13,462 bases of DNA from JBGOUJ01 sp041477005 (GCA_041477005.1 JBGOUJ010000147.1:1-13462), one strand, 5' to 3'. Numbered from the stretch's first letter, positions 1 to 8,948 are shown. Notes: generated by a model not told the origin, from the sequence alone. Made by a program: numbers and translations.

Positions 1-2642
1 GGAGAAAAGCTCCCCAGTGGGCGGCGGGTCCTGATCGTGTCCTGCCCCGGCACAAAATCCTGCGCGAACACACCGTTGGCGCCCTTTTCATCCTGGCCGA
101 CGAACGCGATCGCGGCGGCGCCTTTGGTCCCCCGCATCCACCGCGAGCGCCCCATGATGCCTGTTCCCGGCCGGCGAACGTCGATTCGGATTTCGAAGGG
201 AACCGAAGCCCCGTCGGCCGCCCGAGCCACCCGCACCAGGCTGCGATCGACCCCGATGCCGGTGGTGTAAAGAACGTATTGTCCGTCCGCCGAGACCTCG
301 GGGATAGCCACGATCCCGGCCACCACCCGGGTGGCCTCCGAGCCGTCCTGGCGAATTCTCCACAGCCCTGCCTTGGCCGGATTGCCCGAGCCGTAGAAGA
401 TCCACTGGCCGTCCGGAGTCGCCGCGGGATTCTCCGCGTCCACGCCGTCATGGCTCAACTGCCTGGCGCCGCTTCCGTCGGCATCGGCCATCCAGATTTC
501 AAAATGGCCACTGCGGTTGGAGCTCCACAAGATCTTCTTCCCGTCGGGGCTGAAGGTGGGGTCCCAGTCCTCGGCCCCATCGTCAGTCACCCGGCGCACG
601 GCGCCTGTCCGTGGGGAGACTTCCCACAGGTCCAGGTTGCCGCTGCGATTCGAGGAAAAGATGATCCATTCGGCATCGGGCGAGTAGGCTGGCTGGCGGT
701 CGGTGCTGTTGCCGCGCGTGAGCCAGCGAGCTTCGGCAGCGGTGGTTTTGCTGAGCACGCTCATTTCCCGCAGATTCTCCCGGGGCGAGCGCGTGTCGAA
801 AACAACGCGGCCGGGGCCTGCGATATCGAAGATCAAGGCGTTCTGCGGACTCCAGAAAACCGTCTGTGCGGCCCCCGACTTGACGCTTTGGCGAATCACG
901 CGCCCGGCGGCTCCCGTGATTCGTCCGACCGCGGATTCGGCTTGACAATAAACCACCTCGTCGCCGTCTTTGGACCAGGCGACCGAAGATGTCATAAACC
1001 CGGACGGCGCCGGCACAGACCGCGTTTGTTTTCCGTCCGTGCTCACCAGAAAGATGGCCGACGGAGTCCCGGCTTGGCCCAGTGCGTCGGTCGTGGCGAT
1101 GGTGCGGCCGTCGGGGGACCATCGCGGGCGTCCCAACCAGTGGCCTTCGACGCGGGCGATTTCCCGCGGCCCACCCCCGTTTGCGCCGGCCAGTCCGACC
1201 ACCGACGCCGCCTGCGGCCCGTCGATTTTGAGGCGCGTGAACACGATCTGGCGGCCGTCGGGCGACCAGTCGCCATCGGTCACATCGTCGACCAGTTTGC
1301 GCGGCTCGCCGCCCAGAATCGCCGTGCGGTAGAGCGCTTGCCGGCCGCCTTCGGTGCGGGTGAAGAGAAGGTTGGAGCTGTCGGGAGAGAAGCGGGGGAA
1401 ATCGTCGGTTCCGGCGGTGAGCGCCTGCTCCCCGCCGCCGGCCAGGTCCTTCAGCCAGATGCGGCGGCGGCCGTCTCGATCGGAGGTGAAGGCGATGGTT
1501 CGGCCGTCGGGCGAAGCGGCAGGGGAAGAATCGCGGCCGGAGTAGGTCAGATAGCGCAGCGTGGGGGGCTCGGATGTCTTCGGCGCGGCCAGCCACAGCC
1601 CCAACCCCGCGCCGGCCAGCAGACCGGCCGCCAGCCCGGCTGCGACCAACAAGCGCGTTCGCCGCGTCGCCCCCCGGGCTTGCTCCAGCGCCGGTTGCTC
1701 AAGCGCCGCTTGCTCCAGTGCCGGTTGCTCCCCCGCCGACTGCTCCACCGCCGGCATCTCTTTCGACTGGCTGATCTCGGAGAGATGATTGCGGATGCCT
1801 TCGAGGTCTCGAACCAGGTCGCGGGTGGAGGCGAAGCGGTCGTCGGCATCCTTGGCCAGGCAGCGCTCGACCAACCACCGCACCGGCGCCGGCGTCAGCG
1901 GATTGAGCGAGCCGAGGGGCGAGGGTTCTTCCCGGATGATCGCCGAAAGAGTTTCCACAATGCTGGAGCGATCGAAGGCGCGCCGGCCGCCGGCGATCTC
2001 GTAGAGGATGGCGCCGAAGGAAAACTGGTCGGACCGGAAATCCACCGGCCGGCCGGAGGCTTGCTCGGGCGACATGTAGCCGGCGGTGCCCAGGATGAGG
2101 CCCGCCTGGGTCAAGCCGGCCACCGTCGGCGCGTTGGGCTCCGGCTCGCCCTGCGGCAGCGCCTGGGTCAGCTTGGCCAGCCCGAAGTCCAGGATCTTGA
2201 CGCGGCCGTCTTTGGTGAGGAACAGGTTCTCGGGCTTCAGGTCGCGATGGACGATGCCCTTCTCGTGCGCCGCCGCCAGGCCGCGCGCCGTCTCCAGCGC
2301 CACATCGACCGTCTTGCTGACCGCGAGCGGCAGGCCGGCCAGCCGGTCGCGCAGGGTCTCTCCCTCCAGCAATTCGGTCACGAGGTAGGGCGAGCCCTCG
2401 TGCGTGCCGATGTCGTAAATGGCGAGAATGTTGGGATGGTTCAGCATGCCCGTGGCCCGCGCTTCCTGCTCGAAGCGCTGCAGCCGGTCGGCATCGCCGG
2501 AGAGAGAAGCCGGCAGGACCTTGACGGCGACCTCGCGCCCCAGGCGCGTGTCTTTGGCGCGATAGACCTCCCCCATGGCACCCGCTCCCAGAGGAGCGAC
2601 GATCTCGTAGGGGCCGAGTTTCGCGCCGGCGGAAAGAGCCAT
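1..2642 (-). CDS. Membrane Ser/Thr protein kinase with PD40/TolB-like propeller (3' end outside window)
   Basis: A Hanks-type Ser/Thr kinase of the PknB group; 880 codons are visible and the reading frame is still open at the left edge. Kinase domain about residues 12-280: glycine loop GAGAMGEVY (19-27), ATP-binding lysine K41 in VAVK, catalytic loop HRDLKPEN (132-139) with D134, DFG at 152-154, and SPEQ in the activation segment, so it should be active. A Pro/Ala/Gln/Glu linker (297-321) leads to one hydrophobic membrane span (about 331-352). About nine PD40-type blades follow (SPDGRTIAF, SPDGRQIVF, SPDGKKILW and similar), predicted outside the cytoplasm. This kinase-propeller fusion is common in Acidobacteriota and is thought to sense a periplasmic ligand; the ligand and targets are unknown. 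The ATG at 2642 is chosen because LGPYEI, the usual kinase opening, follows closely; no clear ribosome-binding site precedes it. Confidence 0.95.
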   Translation of the reverse strand, partial: MALSAGAKLGPYEIVAPLGAGAMGEVYRAKDTRLGREVAVKVLPASLSGDADRLQRFEQEARATGMLNHPNILAIYDIGTHEGSPYLVTELLEGETLRDRLAGLPLAVSKTVDVALETARGLAAAHEKGIVHRDLKPENLFLTKDGRVKILDFGLAKLTQALPQGEPEPNAPTVAGLTQAGLILGTAGYMSPEQASGRPVDFRSDQFSFGAILYEIAGGRRAFDRSSIVETLSAIIREEPSPLGSLNPLTPAPVRWLVERCLAKDADDRFASTRDLVRDLEGIRNHLSEISQSKEMPAVEQSAGEQPALEQAALEQPALEQARGATRRTRLLVAAGLAAGLLAGAGLGLWLAAPKTSEPPTLRYLTYSGRDSSPAASPDGRTIAFTSDRDGRRRIWLKDLAGGGEQALTAGTDDFPRFSPDSSNLLFTRTEGGRQALYRTAILGGEPRKLVDDVTDGDWSPDGRQIVFTRLKIDGPQAASVVGLAGANGGGPREIARVEGHWLGRPRWSPDGRTIATTDALGQAGTPSAIFLVSTDGKQTRSVPAPSGFMTSSVAWSKDGDEVVYCQAESAVGRITGAAGRVIRQSVKSGAAQTVFWSPQNALIFDIAGPGRVVFDTRSPRENLREMSVLSKTTAAEARWLTRGNSTDRQPAYSPDAEWIIFSSNRSGNLDLWEVSPRTGAVRRVTDDGAEDWDPTFSPDGKKILWSSNRSGHFEIWMADADGSGARQLSHDGVDAENPAATPDGQWIFYGSGNPAKAGLWRIRQDGSEATRVVAGIVAIPEVSADGQYVLYTTGIGVDRSLVRVARAADGASVPFEIRIDVRRPGTGIMGRSRWMRGTKGAAAIAFVGQDEKGANGVFAQDFVPGQDTIRTRRPLGSFS
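1681..1755 (-). repeat. Five 15-bp tandem units coding for a pentapeptide linker
   Basis: Five consecutive 15-bp units beginning tgctc read in frame on the minus strand as PAVEQ, SAGEQ, PALEQ, AALEQ, PALEQ (kinase residues 297-321). They lie between the kinase domain and the membrane span. The units differ at several bases but keep the 15-bp period, so copy number could vary between strains without shifting frame. The likely role is a flexible or helical juxtamembrane spacer; that role is inference. Confidence 0.85.
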
Positions 2643-2677
2643 CGCTGGGTAGTTTACCTTAAGACCGCCCTACTCCA

Positions 2678-2706
2678 TTGCCATTCCCGGCCTGGTCGAC
2701 TATCCT
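2678..2706 (+). promoter_or_regulatory. Putative sigma-70 type promoter for the TonB-dependent receptor
   Basis: TTGCCA (2678-2683) and TATCCT (2701-2706) are separated by exactly 17 bases and point toward the receptor gene. Transcription would begin near 2712-2714, giving a leader of about 14 nucleotides that still includes the ribosome-binding site. The boxes match consensus at four or five of six positions each. No equally good promoter is seen for the divergent kinase. Prediction from sequence only. Confidence 0.45.
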
Positions 2707-2715
2707 GTGACAAGC

Positions 2716-2724
2716 AGGGGGAAG
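2716..2724 (+). promoter_or_regulatory. Ribosome-binding site of the receptor gene
   Basis: A purine-rich AGGGGGAAG lies just upstream of the ATG at 2726 and supports that start codon. Confidence 0.6.
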
Positions 2725-2725
2725 T

Positions 2726-5700
2726 ATGAAAGCGCTCTTATACTTTACTTGTGTGCTCTTCATCACTGCTTCTTGGCTGCACGCGCAAACGGCCACGGGA
2801 CGGCTCTCCGGCACCGTGGTGGATCCGGACGGGCTGCCGGTGGCCAATGCCAAGGTTGCGGTCAAGGGGGAAAACACCGGCCTTTCGATCGAGGGTCTCA
2901 CCAATTCCGCGGGAGCGTTCTCGTTCCCCGACTTGCCGTCCGGCGAGTACGCCGTGGATGTGAGCGTTCCGAATTTTCGGCGGCAACTGGTCCGGCGCTG
3001 CAAGGTGGACGTGGCCAAAGACAACGTCCTGCCGCCGATCAAGCTCGCGCTGGGGCCGGTGACCGAGACGGTCGAGGTGAAAGCCGGCGTCGGCCAGGTC
3101 GAGACCACGAATGTGGAGCTGGCGGCGACCGTCACCATGGAACAGATCCAGCATCTGCCGCTGTCAGACCGCGATCCCCTGTTCCTGATCGGGATCCAAG
3201 CGGGGGTGGCCTCCAACGGGGCCAGCGCCGCCAACGGGACGGTCATCAACGGCCAGCGCAGCTCCTTCTCCAACGTCACGCTCGATGGCATCAACGTCCA
3301 GGACAACTACATCCGCGACAACGCGCTCGATTTTCTGCCCAGCCGGATGTTGGTGGATAACGTCAGCGAGTTCACCATCACCACCCAGAACGGAAACCCG
3401 GCGCTCGGTCAGGGGTCGTCGCAGGTGAATTTCGTTACGCCGCAGGGGACCAATGCGTTCCACGGCAGCGTCTACGAGTTCAACCGCAACAACAAGTTCG
3501 CCGCCAATCAATGGTTCAGCAACAAGAACGGAACGCCCAAGCCGAACCTGAACCTGAACCAGTTCGGCGGTAAGCTGGGCGGGCCGATCGTCAAGGACAA
3601 GCTGCTGTTCTACGCGAACTACGAGGGCTTCCGGCAGCGGACGCAAGACATCGAGGACGCGACGATCCTGACGGCCTCCGCCCGCCAGGGGATTTTCACC
3701 TATCGCGACGCCCAGGGTCGCGTGCAGAGGCTGAACATCCTGTCCGCGGAGGGGGTTCCGATCGATCCGAAGGTGGCCCAGCTTTTGCAGAGCGTGCCCG
3801 GGCCGGAAAACATCAACAATTTCGACGTCGGCGACAGCGATCGCTCTCTGCTGCGCAACACGGCCGGCTACCAGTTCAACGCCCGCGCAGTCGACGACCG
3901 GGACAACGTCACCAGCCGTATCGACTACATCCGTTCCACTCACCACCTGTTCACCGGCACATATCGCTTTAATACCGAGCTGCAGGATCGGCCCGACGCC
4001 GGGAATGGCTTTCACAAGATTCCCGTCGTACAGGGCAAGGTGCACGACCACTTTTTGTCGGCGGCGTGGCGTTGGACGCCGAGCCCTTCCTGGACCAACG
4101 AGCTGCGCGGTGGTTTTAACCTGGCCCCATCGCGATTCGACAACAGCGAGAACCGGGGCAGCCAGTTATTCGACGGGTTCGTGTTTACCAACCCGGTCGT
4201 GAACTTCGACCTCCAGGGGCGCGACACCAATATCTACGTCTTCCTGGACAACTTGACCTGGCAGCGGGGCCGGCACGGCTTGCACTTCGGCGTGCAGATC
4301 GCGCACATTGCAGTCAGCCCGTTCGACCGCGCCGGGCTGATCCCCGATTACAGCATCGGCTTGAGCGCGGCTAATCCGATTGTCCTCGACCCCAGCCAGT
4401 TTCCGGGGGGCATCTCCACAACCGACCTGGGGCGGGCCACCGATCTGCTGACCACTTTGGGGGGCATCATCGGAACCGCCTCGCAATCCTACAATGTCTC
4501 CAGCCGCACCTCGGGCTTTCTTCCCGGACAGGAGTACCGGCGGTATTACAGCCTCAACAACTACTCGTTTTACGGACAGGATTCCTGGAAAGTCAGGCCG
4601 CGGCTGACGGTGAACCTGGGGCTGCGCTGGGAATACACGGGGCGGTTCGATGAGCGCGACGGCCTGCTGCTGAGCCCGATTTTCACCAGCATCGGGGTGA
4701 GGAACACGCTGCTGAGCGACGCCACTCTGGACTTCGCCGGCCACGTCGTGAACCGGCCGATGTACGGCAAGGATTTAAACAACTTCGCCCCCAACGTGGG
4801 GATCGCTTGGGATCCTTTCGGCGACGGCAAAACCGCGATTCGCGGCGGCTATAGCATCAACTACGTCAACGACCAGGCGATCCTGACGGCCGAGAATGCA
4901 TCGATCAACAACGACGGCCTCATCGGCCAGCAGGCGCTCACCGATCTGGTGACGACCATGAGCGCGAAGCTTCCGGCCTTCGCCCCGCCGCCGTTCCAGG
5001 TGCCCCGTTTCGCCAGCGACAATTTCAACCTCAATCCGGTGGCGGCCATCTTTGCGATCGATCCTAATCTGCGGACGCCCTACGTGCAGCAGTGGACCTT
5101 TGGGATCCAGCGGCAGATCGTGCGGGACACCGTCGTCGAGGTCCGCTACGCTGGCAACCACGGGACCAAACTGCTGCGCGGCTTCGACTACAATCAGGTC
5201 ATCATCAAGCAGAATGGCTTCCTCGATGACTTCATTCGCGCCCGCAACAATGCCTTCCTGTCGCTGGCGCGGACCGGGACTTTCAATCCGGCTTTCAACG
5301 CCGGCATTCCCGGCAGCCAGCAGCTCACCGTGTTTCCGAAGCTGCTCGGGGGCGGCCTGCTGACCAATGGAACCGTGCAGTCTCTGATCCGCACCGGGGA
5401 GCCGGGGCAACTGGCGGCGATTTACTACGTCAACGCCCTGGGCGGCCAGGTGGATTTCACTCCCAACCCCAATACCTTCGTCGCCGACCTGGTCACCAAT
5501 TATAGCAATAGTACCTACAACGCCTTGCAGACCGAGGTGCGGCGGCGGCTCTCGGGCGGGATCGAGTTCCAGGCCAACTACACCTTCAGCAAGGTGCTCA
5601 CGGATTCGAGCGGCACCCAGGTGCGGTTCAATCCGTTCCTGGATTTCGGCAACGGCAGGATCGAGCGCTCGCGGGCCGATTTCGACCTGACTCACGTGTT

Positions 5701-6304
5701 CAACGCCAACTTTGTGGCGCCGTTGCCGTTAGGGAAGGAACACCGGCTGCACTACCGGCCGCTCGACCGCGTTCTGAGCAATTGGACGTTGGGGTCGATC
5801 TTCGGCTGGCAATCGGGCGCGCCGTATTCGATCCTCTCCGGGCGCGGAACGTTGAACCGCACCGCCAGATCGGGCGAGAACACCGCCGTGACCACGATGA
5901 CCGGGTCGCAGCTCAATCAGATCGTCGGGTTCCGCATGACGGGCGACGGGCCGTTTGTGATCGCCCCCTCCGCCCTCAATCCGCAGGACAACTCGGGCGT
6001 GGCCGCCGACGGGCTGGCGCCGTTCAGCGGTCAGGTTTTCTTCCATCCCAATCCGGGCGCATTGGGGACGTTGCAGCGGCGGATGTTTTCCGGTCCCTCG
6101 GCCTTCACGCTGGACCTGAAGATCGACAAGGAGATCGCCATCACCGAGCGGCAGCGGCTGCGGCTAGAGGCGACCTTCCAGAACCTGTTCAATCACCCCG
6201 CGTTCGCCGCCGGCGATCAAGCGATCGGCTCGACCCAGTTCGGGCGGATGGGAGTGTTGGTTGGCGCGCGCGTGACGCAGTTCGGGATACGGTACAACTT
6301 CTAA
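2726..6304 (+). CDS. TonB-dependent receptor, Oar-like, with carboxypeptidase-regulatory-like domain
   Basis: An outer-membrane, TonB-energised receptor of 1,192 residues. Signal peptide 1-20 (charged start, hydrophobic core, likely cleavage after A20). Residues about 24-110 form a CarboxypepD_reg/Cna-B-like beta-sandwich (GTVVDPDGLPVANAKV, then GAFSFPDLPSGEYAV). Residues about 120-240 form the plug, with the INGQRSS...VTLDGINVQDN signature of Oar-type receptors. The remainder is a long beta-barrel, with blocks such as YSFYGQDSWKVRPRLTVNLG and NFAPNVGIAWDPFGDG, ending in a terminal phenylalanine (FGIRYNF) as expected for Bam-dependent insertion. These receptors are expanded in Acidobacteriota and the substrate cannot be read from sequence; large glycans, peptides or plant-derived oligomers are guesses. 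No TonB box was recognised. The gene diverges from the kinase and converges on the secreted protein gene. Confidence 0.95.
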   Translation: MKALLYFTCVLFITASWLHAQTATGRLSGTVVDPDGLPVANAKVAVKGENTGLSIEGLTNSAGAFSFPDLPSGEYAVDVSVPNFRRQLVRRCKVDVAKDNVLPPIKLALGPVTETVEVKAGVGQVETTNVELAATVTMEQIQHLPLSDRDPLFLIGIQAGVASNGASAANGTVINGQRSSFSNVTLDGINVQDNYIRDNALDFLPSRMLVDNVSEFTITTQNGNPALGQGSSQVNFVTPQGTNAFHGSVYEFNRNNKFAANQWFSNKNGTPKPNLNLNQFGGKLGGPIVKDKLLFYANYEGFRQRTQDIEDATILTASARQGIFTYRDAQGRVQRLNILSAEGVPIDPKVAQLLQSVPGPENINNFDVGDSDRSLLRNTAGYQFNARAVDDRDNVTSRIDYIRSTHHLFTGTYRFNTELQDRPDAGNGFHKIPVVQGKVHDHFLSAAWRWTPSPSWTNELRGGFNLAPSRFDNSENRGSQLFDGFVFTNPVVNFDLQGRDTNIYVFLDNLTWQRGRHGLHFGVQIAHIAVSPFDRAGLIPDYSIGLSAANPIVLDPSQFPGGISTTDLGRATDLLTTLGGIIGTASQSYNVSSRTSGFLPGQEYRRYYSLNNYSFYGQDSWKVRPRLTVNLGLRWEYTGRFDERDGLLLSPIFTSIGVRNTLLSDATLDFAGHVVNRPMYGKDLNNFAPNVGIAWDPFGDGKTAIRGGYSINYVNDQAILTAENASINNDGLIGQQALTDLVTTMSAKLPAFAPPPFQVPRFASDNFNLNPVAAIFAIDPNLRTPYVQQWTFGIQRQIVRDTVVEVRYAGNHGTKLLRGFDYNQVIIKQNGFLDDFIRARNNAFLSLARTGTFNPAFNAGIPGSQQLTVFPKLLGGGLLTNGTVQSLIRTGEPGQLAAIYYVNALGGQVDFTPNPNTFVADLVTNYSNSTYNALQTEVRRRLSGGIEFQANYTFSKVLTDSSGTQVRFNPFLDFGNGRIERSRADFDLTHVFNANFVAPLPLGKEHRLHYRPLDRVLSNWTLGSIFGWQSGAPYSILSGRGTLNRTARSGENTAVTTMTGSQLNQIVGFRMTGDGPFVIAPSALNPQDNSGVAADGLAPFSGQVFFHPNPGALGTLQRRMFSGPSAFTLDLKIDKEIAITERQRLRLEATFQNLFNHPAFAAGDQAIGSTQFGRMGVLVGARVTQFGIRYNF

Positions 6305-6317
6305 AAGCAAAAAATGA

Positions 6318-6478
6318 AACCACAGATGAACACAGATAAACACAGATAGGAAACCGGCGCCTCGCCTCACTACGCCATCCCCGCCTCACCTCGCACGCCA
6401 TCCCCGAGCACCATTACTGCCGCAGCGAATGGAAACTCCCCGCTTCCTATCTGTGTTTATCTGTGTTCATCTGTGGTT
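6318..6478. repeat. Perfect 35-bp inverted repeat between convergent genes (MITE/REP-like)
   Basis: The left arm (6318-6352) and right arm (6444-6478) are exact reverse complements over 35 bp, separated by 91 bp. Each arm holds three 10-bp units of the form acacagat followed by two bases. The element begins 13 bases after the receptor stop codon and its right arm ends two bases before the end of the opposing stop codon. Transcripts from either side could form a very long hairpin, so bidirectional termination or 3'-end protection is plausible. AT-rich arms contrast with the GC-rich surroundings. I recall similar acacagat-type intergenic sequence in other environmental bacteria but cannot name a family. 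No transposase gene and no clear target duplication are visible. Confidence 0.85.
6364..6405. repeat. Imperfect direct repeat inside the inverted-repeat spacer
   Basis: Within the 91-bp spacer, gcctcac and acgccatcccc occur twice in the same order (6364-6370 with 6372-6382, then 6383-6389 with 6395-6405). The second copy has four extra bases between the two parts. Purpose unknown. Confidence 0.6.
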
Positions 6479-6479
6479 C

Positions 6480-8948
6480 CTACTGGGTGTCCCGGAAGCG
6501 GGGAACATGGACAGCGCCTAGAGCCTGTACTTTGGCGCTGGCGCTCGGCTGGCCGTTGAGGGTTACGGTCAGCGTGTTCAACCCGGGGTTGGTGTCGAGC
6601 GTCCAGGTCAGGTGGACGCGGCCTTGGGCATCCGTGATCGGGCTGGATGGGGTGATAGAGCCGGCGCCGCTCACGCTTGCGGTCAACGCCAAGCCGGGGT
6701 AGGGCAGAAAGCTCTCGTCGCGCACGCGAAAAACGAGATCCTCGTTCAAGATGTTTCCAGCGGGTCCGCTGAACGGTCCGGCGCTGACGATAACTTGATC
6801 GGCGGGCAGAATCAGACCGACTGCTATCCCCTCGGTGCTGAGGCGCTCCAGCGTGAGGCCCGTCATGCCTGCACGCACCTGCAAGGAGGCTACCGACGTC
6901 TCATAGGAACTGTCCGGCCCCTGGGCCGTCAATTGCGCCGGGCCGGGGCTGTTGCCGGTGATGGAGAATTGCGCGCTGCGGCTCCCGGCCGGGATGGTGA
7001 CCGAGCCCGGGACGCCGATGGATCCGTTCGAGGCGGCCAGCGTCACCGTTACCGCGGCGGTGGCCGGAGCGCCGAGGGTGACCGACGCGTTGATGGCGCC
7101 GCCCTGGATAATGCCGGAAGCAGGCCACACGGAAAGCTGGAGCTGCTTCACCAGCTTGGTGTCGGCGCGGGCCAGGTTGTTGGTAGCGGCGGCAAAGTAG
7201 TTTTCCCAGCTCGAGCGAATCGCATCCATCTTGCTGAGATCAGCCGCGGAAGGGGTCGCGCCCGCCGGCGTCAGGTACACAAACGCGAACCGAAATTGCT
7301 TGGGCGATAGCGTGTAGTCGGGCGCGCGTTTTCCCTCGGCGGCCACAATCATGGGCACCGTGATGTCGAGACGCGTGCCGTCAAACAGGAGGCCGGACTG
7401 CGGTATGTGGGACGTGAGGAAGTCGATCGAAGGCTGGCGGACGAGGAATGTCGTCGGAACGTTATCGGGGCTGAGCAGGCCCATCAGGTATTGATCCAGT
7501 GCGCTGTAATGCTGAACGACCTGCTTGGTCTCGAAGCGCGGCGAGACCCCCTGGCCGTGGTCCAGGATCTGGTTGCCTTGGACGAACGAGGCCTCCGCGT
7601 TGAAGTAGAAACTCCAGTGGGCCAAATCGAGGGTGCTCAACAGGTCGGTCGAAGGCTTCCCGGTAGCAGGGTCGACGAACCGCGGATAGGCGAGGAAGCG
7701 ATGTCCGCTCTCGTGTGCCAGCACGCTGAGCGCGGAATAGGGCCCGCAGCCCGCGGCCGGGGCAAGAAGTTGGTTCGGGTCGGACGGGAAGCGGCTGAGC
7801 GGACCCATGTAGAGCAGATTCTGCAGCCGGCCGGCGGAGCCGACCTGACCGGTGGCGTCGAACTCTTCCAAACCGAGCGAGGTGATCCGATCGCCGATGC
7901 CGCGAACCGAGTTGCGGATGGCGAGGGCGCAGGAGCAGGCGCTGCCGTTGCAGGCCGCAGAGGTGCGATCCGAAGTGTCGTAAATGACCAGGAAATCGTA
8001 GGAGTCGTCGTGGTTCCTATAGAACTTGATCGGTACGGCAAAGATGTCAAACTGGGGCGTGGAGGAGAAGTCATCGACGATCGCCACCGAAAAAGTGGCC
8101 GTCGAACCCTCTGAAAAACGAACGAAGTCGACCTGGTTGATGTTGGTGGCGCCGCCCGGGGCGAGGCCCACCGGCACCTCAGGGACCGACGAGACGTCGA
8201 CGCCGTTGTAGGAAAACACGATCCGGCCGTCGGGAAATAGCGCCGCCTGGAAGTTCTGCCGCGCCACCAGCGGACCGGGGGTGTCGCTGTAGAGGGGCGC
8301 GTTCTTCCAAGTGACCACGAACCGCGCAGCGGATGAAGAGAAGTTGATCAGCGAGCCGGACTGGCTCGGATCGAGGTCGGTGAACAGAACAGCCAGGCGG
8401 GGCGGGCCGACCACCATCCGGGCGAAGTCTCGGGGAAGGGAAATGATATCGGGGCCCTCCGGCACGCCGAAAACGATGTGGCCGTCGGAGCCGATGAACA
8501 GGCTGTTGTAGCGCTGGCCGTAAAAAGGAAAGGAGAAGGGGAGCGGCACTTCTTTGAAGTCATCGTCGCCGAGCGTAACCGCCGTGCCCGAGGCCTGGGC
8601 GGCCGAGTCGAACTGCGATGCCCCGAGAGCAAATGTGTATTGCGAGGCGTTACCCCCCACCGGCCGGAACTCGACGGCCTTTTGATCCAGGTCGAAGCCG
8701 CCGGGGATGGCAACGCCCTCGCTGTCATCCAATACGGCCACTTGGCCGGCGTCGGGCAGGACTGTGTCGACGCCAGGCTCGGTCCGCGCCGCGGCGGCGA
8801 GCGACGTGGGCCGGCGCGATTGCGCCATCTTGTGCCGCAGCATCGCCTGAAGCGGATCGACGACGTCGCGGGGGCCGGTGGAGCGGGCCGAGAGGGCGCT
8901 GCCGCCGGCCGCTGTCAAAATGAGTCCGACGAGAAGAAGGTGTCTCAT
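6480..8948 (-). CDS. Secreted putative zincin metallopeptidase with C-terminal Ig-like domains
   Basis: A predicted exported protein of 822 residues with a signal peptide (1-21, likely cleavage near ALSA). Residues about 90-300 form a beta-rich module (PFSFPFYGQRYNSLFIGSDG, then ALFPDGRIVFSYNG) resembling NIDO/plexin-like extracellular sandwich domains. HESGH (412-416) fits the HExxH zinc-binding and catalytic motif. It is followed by H444-W445 and SALDQYLMG (482-490), a combination I associate with uncharacterised bacterial HExxH proteins; the third zinc ligand is not established. Cysteines C333, C338, C340 and C401 could form disulfides. The C-terminus carries Ig-like modules: one at about 614-690 (VTIPAGSRSAQFSITG) and one at about 715-815 resembling Big_1 (DAQGRVHLTWTLDTNPG). 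The role is probably extracellular proteolysis or adhesion; substrate unknown. Upstream of the ATG at 8948 the ribosome-binding site is weak. It lies 85 bp downstream of the aldehyde dehydrogenase. Confidence 0.85.
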   Translation of the reverse strand: MRHLLLVGLILTAAGGSALSARSTGPRDVVDPLQAMLRHKMAQSRRPTSLAAAARTEPGVDTVLPDAGQVAVLDDSEGVAIPGGFDLDQKAVEFRPVGGNASQYTFALGASQFDSAAQASGTAVTLGDDDFKEVPLPFSFPFYGQRYNSLFIGSDGHIVFGVPEGPDIISLPRDFARMVVGPPRLAVLFTDLDPSQSGSLINFSSSAARFVVTWKNAPLYSDTPGPLVARQNFQAALFPDGRIVFSYNGVDVSSVPEVPVGLAPGGATNINQVDFVRFSEGSTATFSVAIVDDFSSTPQFDIFAVPIKFYRNHDDSYDFLVIYDTSDRTSAACNGSACSCALAIRNSVRGIGDRITSLGLEEFDATGQVGSAGRLQNLLYMGPLSRFPSDPNQLLAPAAGCGPYSALSVLAHESGHRFLAYPRFVDPATGKPSTDLLSTLDLAHWSFYFNAEASFVQGNQILDHGQGVSPRFETKQVVQHYSALDQYLMGLLSPDNVPTTFLVRQPSIDFLTSHIPQSGLLFDGTRLDITVPMIVAAEGKRAPDYTLSPKQFRFAFVYLTPAGATPSAADLSKMDAIRSSWENYFAAATNNLARADTKLVKQLQLSVWPASGIIQGGAINASVTLGAPATAAVTVTLAASNGSIGVPGSVTIPAGSRSAQFSITGNSPGPAQLTAQGPDSSYETSVASLQVRAGMTGLTLERLSTEGIAVGLILPADQVIVSAGPFSGPAGNILNEDLVFRVRDESFLPYPGLALTASVSGAGSITPSSPITDAQGRVHLTWTLDTNPGLNTLTVTLNGQPSASAKVQALGAVHVPRFRDTQ

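Noticed and set aside
279..2729. 816-residue open frame on the plus strand
   Set aside because: It lies antisense to the kinase gene, is rich in Arg, Gly and Ala without any domain, and is the long open frame expected opposite a GC-rich gene.
3164..5695. Several minus-strand frames of 190-310 residues
   Set aside because: All are opposite the TonB-dependent receptor, have no recognisable motif and no ribosome-binding site.
6318..6352. CRISPR-like repeats
   Set aside because: The 10-bp units are contiguous with no spacers and no cas genes are present.
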